Positions 59,754 to 64,000 of a DNA stretch of 64,000 nt are shown here, in pieces (within the stretch, counting starts at the first letter, position 1; each line of letters starts with the position of its first letter). Source of the stretch: Olivibacter jilunii (GTDB lineage: Bacteria > Bacteroidota > Bacteroidia > Sphingobacteriales > Sphingobacteriaceae); NCBI RefSeq assembly GCF_900607235.1, contig NZ_LR027850.1:326043-390042 (forward strand), in the 5' to 3' direction. Made by a program: the position numbers and the translations under genes. Below the pieces are notes generated by a model. It saw only the letters and a program-made list of their open reading frames with translations, had not been told where the DNA came from and did not search any database.

Positions 59754-61109
59754 ATGTTCCTTTTGATATTAAAACGTTTCCTGCGATCAAAGATCGCCAT
59801 CATAGGTTTATCTGTAGTACTTGCGGCGGGGGTACTGAGCCTTTTTATCGGTAAGCAGCATATGGATAAACAAAAGAAGAGCTTGCTCCATACCGAACAT
59901 TTCCAACAGGAGCATATTAAGCGGAATGTTCAGTTCCATCAAAGCGAAATCGGCTTGTTGTTATACTATATCCGATTCAGTCTGGTCAATGAGTCGCATC
60001 CTTTAAATGGTCTTTCCATAGGGCAGCGGGATTTGAACAGCTCCATTCAAAGCCTAACAATACGAAATCTGAAAGGCCAGAAATATGATACAGACCTGTT
60101 CAATCCATCAAACCTATTAGCAGGAAACCTGGATTTCAGCTTCGTGCTGATCTACTTATTTCCCCTGCTAATTATCGGCTTCAGTTATAATTTGCTTTCC
60201 GAAGAAAAAGAGGGCGGAACTTGGCAGCTGCTAGCCGCACAAAGCACAAACCCACTGAGAATATTGGTATGGAATCTAATCATCAGAGCATCGGTGGTTA
60301 TTGTAACACTGTTGACTCTGTTACTATTAGCGATTCTTATATTGTCACTACCCCTTGACAAGTACCTGTTGGCAGCCGTCATGATCTCATGCCTGTACCT
60401 GCTTTTCTGGTTCGCCGTTTGTTTTCTGGCGATTTCTTTTCAAAAGGATTCAAGTACAAATGCAGCGATGCTTATCAGCGCCTGGATGTTACTGACCATC
60501 ATTTTCCCCACAGTAGTTAATAACTATATAACCAGTAGATATCCCGTACCGGAGGCACTGGCAACCGTTGTTGACCAGCGGGAAGGGTACCATGAGAAAT
60601 GGGATATGGACAAAAAGCTCACCATGGATAAATTTTATGCACATTATCCGCAATTTCGTAAGTACGGCTTTCCGGAAAAACAATCGAGTTGGCTCTGGTA
60701 TTACGCTATGCAGCAGCTAGGTGATGATGATGCAAAAGAGCACACAGCGCAAATGCGGAATAAGCTTTGGCAACGCGACCAGGCGAGCGAATTGATCGCT
60801 ATTTTTCTGCCCACCTTACACACCCAACATCAGCTGAATACAATAGCAAGATCAGGGTTGAGCAATCACCTGCGGTTTCAGGACAGCATGGCATCATTCC
60901 ACGAGAAGATGCGCCTGTATTTTTACCCGAGGATTTTTGAAAATGCGGCCGTCAATGATCAGAATTGGGACACGTTCGGAGTCGAGCATTACGAAGAGGA
61001 AGTCCGGATTGATTGGATTACCGTTTTGTTACCCTCTATTGTGGTTATCTTGATTTTCGTGTTTTGGGCAGGAATAAATTATCGTAAGAAATCTGTGGTT
61101 GCTCTGTAA
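59754..61109 (+). CDS. ABC-2 type permease, DUF3526 family (second)
   Basis: The 451-residue permease is similar in layout to the previous one: first membrane segment about 15-33, loop with HQSEIGLLLYYIRFS, segments around 125-245 with SYNLLSEEKEGGTWQLLAAQ, a large extracytoplasmic domain (about 265-425), and a last segment about 425-443. It forms the heteromeric partner. Its 3' end lies just before the downstream receptor gene, continuing the operon. Confidence 0.82.
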   Translation: MFLLILKRFLRSKIAIIGLSVVLAAGVLSLFIGKQHMDKQKKSLLHTEHFQQEHIKRNVQFHQSEIGLLLYYIRFSLVNESHPLNGLSIGQRDLNSSIQSLTIRNLKGQKYDTDLFNPSNLLAGNLDFSFVLIYLFPLLIIGFSYNLLSEEKEGGTWQLLAAQSTNPLRILVWNLIIRASVVIVTLLTLLLLAILILSLPLDKYLLAAVMISCLYLLFWFAVCFLAISFQKDSSTNAAMLISAWMLLTIIFPTVVNNYITSRYPVPEALATVVDQREGYHEKWDMDKKLTMDKFYAHYPQFRKYGFPEKQSSWLWYYAMQQLGDDDAKEHTAQMRNKLWQRDQASELIAIFLPTLHTQHQLNTIARSGLSNHLRFQDSMASFHEKMRLYFYPRIFENAAVNDQNWDTFGVEHYEEEVRIDWITVLLPSIVVILIFVFWAGINYRKKSVVAL

Positions 61110-61140
61110 AATAATGCGATCAGCTAAGGAGAAACAAAAT

Positions 61141-63552
61141 ATGCAAGCTTTGGGTGTCTGGTTCTTATGTTTGACATTATTTCTCATGAGCCCATCGGTT
61201 GGACATGGCCGGGCACCTGATGGGCGAATTGAAGTAGTTGTAAAGGATGAGGACAATATTGCTTTACGGGGAGCGACAGTCAAGCTGTTTAAGGAGCAAA
61301 CCGATAAATTGATATCACAAGTCTCTGCAGATGAGAACGGCTTTGTTCAATTTACAGTAGATACAGGCAGGTATCGAATCTGTGTTGTTTCTGTTGGCTA
61401 TCAGGAACAATGCTTAGATACCTCGGTAAGTAAAAATGGACGGGAGCTTGTAGCGCTTTCATTTTCACTGAAAAGTTCGGTGAAGGTGCTAGATGATGTG
61501 GTGATAGTAGCACAGCGACCTACTATACAGGCGGAGGGCAACAAACTGATACTAAGCACCGAAAACACATTATCTGCAGGGAACTCGGCCATGGAGTTGC
61601 TAAAAACCATGCCGGGCGTGAGTGCTGGACAAGATGACGAAATTTTGTTCCGCGGTGCACCCGGTGTGCAGGTAACAATTAATGGTAAAATGACCTATTT
61701 GTCGGGAAAGGAGCTGACCGAAATGCTGAATGGGTTGCATGCCGCAGACATTGCAAAGATCGAGCTACTGTCTTCCCCATCGGCAAATTTCGATGCTGCC
61801 GGAACGGGAGGAGTCATTAATATTGTTACTAAAAGGCGGCAAGAAAAAGGTTATGCAGTAGAATTGCGCTCTACGGTATCCAAAGGTCGATATTGGATGG
61901 TAAACGATAACATAACAGGAAGTTTCAAACATGACAAGTTACAAGTTGATGCATCATTCGATTATAATACACCACACAAAAACACCATAAGTACCAGCTC
62001 ACACATCATATCCTATGGCAGCAACGATATGCTCCTTGAACGCGCAAATGAGGTGTCGTTCAAGATCAAGTTCTATACGTACAAGATTGGTGCGACGTGG
62101 CAATTGGCACCCCGTCATCAGCTATCGGCCAATTATCATGGGTATACGGACGACTTCACGGCACCGAAAACATCTTCGATTACCATGCGTGATCGATCGG
62201 GCACGACCGTGGAGTCGATATATTCCACCGTCAATATTATCGAGCCCTATTACTTCGATGCCTTTAATGCCGGCTATCAGTTCGATATTGATACTTTGGG
62301 CAAGAAGATTACTGCTGATGTACAGCTAATTTCTTATCGTAACTTTTCCAACAGCGAGATGGAAACCCGTCGCTATCGCAAAACGGGCAACCCCGATGGA
62401 GATCTGGATATACTCCGGTCTAATCAACCCGGTTTTATCCGTGTTTCGGCCTATAAGGTGGATGCCCTGTTACCTTATTCCGGAGTCGATCTGAAGGCTG
62501 GACTAAAGTATGCGGTAGCAAGCAATGATAATAATGCCCGTTTTGATTCTTTGCTGAACGGACAGTATGTTGAGGCACTGTCGCTTTCCAATAATTTTAA
62601 CTATCGGGAAACGATTTCGGCAGCCTATGTGTCTGCATCTAAAATATGGAAAAAAACAACCTTCAATGCGGGCCTACGCCTGGAACATACCGATGCAAAA
62701 AGCTGGTCGGTATTGTCGTCCGGAAGCAATCAATGGAACTATACCCGTTTGTTTCCATCGCTGTCTATCAATACGGAAATCAATAATGATAACCAGATCG
62801 ATTTTTCGCTAAGTCGGCGGATTGAACGGCCTCCATATGCCGCACTGAATCCGGTACGTTGGTATAACGACCCCTATTATATGTTTGCCGGCAATGCCAA
62901 TCTACAACCCGAAACGAGTTGGCTATATGCTGTAACTTATACGTTGAAACGAAAGTATTTCTTTCTATTCAATTATAGCGCTAGGAGCAATTATCTTTCC
63001 CGAAACATGATCAAAGACACTCAATCGGAGGCATTGATAAGCCAACGGGCTAATTTCGACCATTTCAGGCGTTTGGATCTAAATGTTGCAACTACGCTGT
63101 TGCCTAGCAGCTGGTGGCAGATGCAATGGAGTGGGGGAATCAACTTTACCACCTATCCGGTAGATCAACATCTTCAGGCGGATAATTTATCACAATGGGC
63201 AGGTAATCTGCAATGTATTAATCAACTTAAGCTTCCAGGGGATGTCAACATGGAATTGGCCGCTTACTGGTATTCCCGGGAATTATTTGGGATTTTTCAG
63301 AAGAGCAGTTACTTCTATGTAAATGCAGGTTTAGCTAAGTCATTTTTCGATAAACGGCTGGGGGTTAGAATTACCTTAAATGATGTTTTCTTTACGAATA
63401 ATTTTAGCGCACACTCCCTCGCAGCAATTACCGACTATCGATATTTCGATAAGCCGGACACCAGAAGGGCAATGTTTTCACTCACCTATAGTTTGGGTGG
63501 TAAGCTACAGTCGGCAAAAGAGCGCAGAACGGAAGAGCAGGACCGGCTCTGA
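61141..63552 (+). CDS. TonB-receptor-like outer-membrane beta-barrel protein
   Basis: ATG 61141 is chosen because AAGGAG lies 10 nt upstream, a rare good ribosome site here, and because the signal peptide (MQALGVWFLCLTLFLMSPSV) starts there; TTG 61099 and ATG 61114 are alternatives. The 803-residue product has a carboxypeptidase-regulatory domain (about 28-105), a plug (about 120-225; MELLKTMPGVSAGQDDEILF, VTINGKMTYLSG, ELLSSPSANFDAAGTGGVIN) and an outer-membrane barrel of the OMP_b-brl_3 type. It probably imports or releases the same ligand or a second one. It is the last gene of the operon. Confidence 0.85.
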   Translation: MQALGVWFLCLTLFLMSPSVGHGRAPDGRIEVVVKDEDNIALRGATVKLFKEQTDKLISQVSADENGFVQFTVDTGRYRICVVSVGYQEQCLDTSVSKNGRELVALSFSLKSSVKVLDDVVIVAQRPTIQAEGNKLILSTENTLSAGNSAMELLKTMPGVSAGQDDEILFRGAPGVQVTINGKMTYLSGKELTEMLNGLHAADIAKIELLSSPSANFDAAGTGGVINIVTKRRQEKGYAVELRSTVSKGRYWMVNDNITGSFKHDKLQVDASFDYNTPHKNTISTSSHIISYGSNDMLLERANEVSFKIKFYTYKIGATWQLAPRHQLSANYHGYTDDFTAPKTSSITMRDRSGTTVESIYSTVNIIEPYYFDAFNAGYQFDIDTLGKKITADVQLISYRNFSNSEMETRRYRKTGNPDGDLDILRSNQPGFIRVSAYKVDALLPYSGVDLKAGLKYAVASNDNNARFDSLLNGQYVEALSLSNNFNYRETISAAYVSASKIWKKTTFNAGLRLEHTDAKSWSVLSSGSNQWNYTRLFPSLSINTEINNDNQIDFSLSRRIERPPYAALNPVRWYNDPYYMFAGNANLQPETSWLYAVTYTLKRKYFFLFNYSARSNYLSRNMIKDTQSEALISQRANFDHFRRLDLNVATTLLPSSWWQMQWSGGINFTTYPVDQHLQADNLSQWAGNLQCINQLKLPGDVNMELAAYWYSRELFGIFQKSSYFYVNAGLAKSFFDKRLGVRITLNDVFFTNNFSAHSLAAITDYRYFDKPDTRRAMFSLTYSLGGKLQSAKERRTEEQDRL

Positions 63553-63653
63553 TGTCAAAAATTGCTAGTGCGAAACAATATGGGCTCAAATTTTTTTTCG
63601 TAATCTGTAAGGTTTCCCCTATAAAATGCAACTAACCTCCAAAAATTATTAAT

Positions 63654-63848
63654 ATGAAAGCACTAGCCATGATTTTTCTTTTCGCAATAAGCGCATGTGG
63701 CCGCGAATCTTCTCCAGAAGGCAGGTCGATTATTCGAGACAAACAGATCGTCGAACAGCTTGACTCATTGAAACGGCAGAACCACGTACTTCTTGATAGC
63801 ATTGGAGCCCTTAATAAAAGAATAGAAAAGCTAGAAAGGATAAGGTGA
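63654..63848 (+). CDS. Small coiled-coil lipoprotein
   Basis: This 64-residue protein has a short lipoprotein signal (MKALAMIFLFAISAC, lipid cysteine at residue 15) and a C-terminal heptad-patterned helix (about 35-62, LDSLKRQNHVLLDSIGALNK) that probably forms a coiled coil, similar in design to Lpp-like proteins. It lies about 100 bp after the receptor and upstream of a sigma factor gene. Function unknown. Confidence 0.65.
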   Translation: MKALAMIFLFAISACGRESSPEGRSIIRDKQIVEQLDSLKRQNHVLLDSIGALNKRIEKLERIR

Positions 63849-63901
63849 AAAGGAAACAGTCGCAAAAGTATTGATATCTTAGCAGAACGCATGCCCACAG
63901 T

Positions 63902-64000
63902 ATGAATGAAGACCAATTTTTACAACTTGTTTCAGTCCACCAGGGAATCATTCATAAGGTCTGTCGATTATACCGGGACACGCCGCCTGATCGAGAAGAT
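63902..64000 (+). CDS. ECF-type sigma factor, N-terminal part
   Basis: ATG 63902 opens a frame to the right edge (33 residues): MNEDQFLQLVSVHQGIIHKV, then CRLYRDTPPDRED. This is the start of sigma region 2 in ECF factors (I-x-K-V-C-x-x-Y ... D-R-E-D). The gene continues beyond the window, so its pairing with an anti-sigma factor cannot be judged. Confidence 0.7.
   Translation, partial: MNEDQFLQLVSVHQGIIHKVCRLYRDTPPDRED

Overview
The window comes from a Bacteroidota chromosome, most probably a member of the Sphingobacteriaceae or a close relative. The evidence is a type IX secretion (T9SS) type B sorting domain with a PorP/SprF partner, SusC/FhuA-type TonB receptors with carboxypeptidase-regulatory N-termini, promoters of the form TTG-N18-20-TAnnTTTG, very few Shine-Dalgarno sites, and a tRNA without an encoded CCA. 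No insertion sequence, prophage, CRISPR array or rRNA operon was seen.

Layout. 1-5.5 kb: the 3' part of a very large repetitive T9SS adhesin, then PorP/SprF and a TPR/beta-propeller/OmpA protein. 5.7-6.3 kb: a LuxR-type response regulator, then about 800 bp without a convincing gene. 7.2-12.4 kb: a compact terpenoid cluster (prenyl diphosphate synthase, DXS, IspH, class I terpene cyclase). 12.8-19.7 kb: stress and signalling genes (YtxH, stand-alone CheB, a divergent LytS/LytTR pair, a PAS/GAF kinase, DUF4142, DUF2784). 19.8-24.4 kb: two Ferritin_2 proteins, a secreted PHP-like protein and HU. 24.6-26.6 kb: Crp/Fnr regulator, DUF4406, NudK and a frameshifted VOC gene. 26.9-33 kb: two related single-domain response regulators around an unknown gene, an ECF sigma/anti-sigma pair, a small OmpA protein overlapping a Wzz-like protein with a degenerate kinase domain, and YihY/BrkB.

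33.3-41.7 kb: a probable haem (tetrapyrrole) uptake operon: small CxxC membrane protein, TonB receptor, ExbB-like channel, DUF2149, and a membrane-anchored periplasmic CobN/HmuS-like chelatase. 42.4-47.7 kb: GH130 enzyme and two GT4 glycosyltransferases, one fused to an all-alpha domain. 48-53.5 kb: cold-shock protein, a divergent tRNA-Cys, a PAS kinase and many very small genes, including two copies of an overlooked tiny-ORF family, plus a spore-photoproduct-lyase-like pseudogene. 53.6-64 kb: beta-carbonic anhydrase, then a second metal-uptake-like operon (small CxxC membrane protein, ABC ATPase, siderophore-type TonB receptor, two DUF3526 permeases, another outer-membrane receptor), a small lipoprotein and the start of another ECF sigma gene.

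The most notable signal links the operons at 33.3 and 54.6 kb. Each begins with a paralogous ~110-residue CxxC protein whose promoter carries the same 15-bp palindrome (TGCAA-N5-TTGCA) over the -33 element, an identical -7 box (TATCTTTG) and a GTG start 4-5 nt downstream. This suggests one metal- or haem-responsive regulator for both uptake systems, with leaderless first genes.
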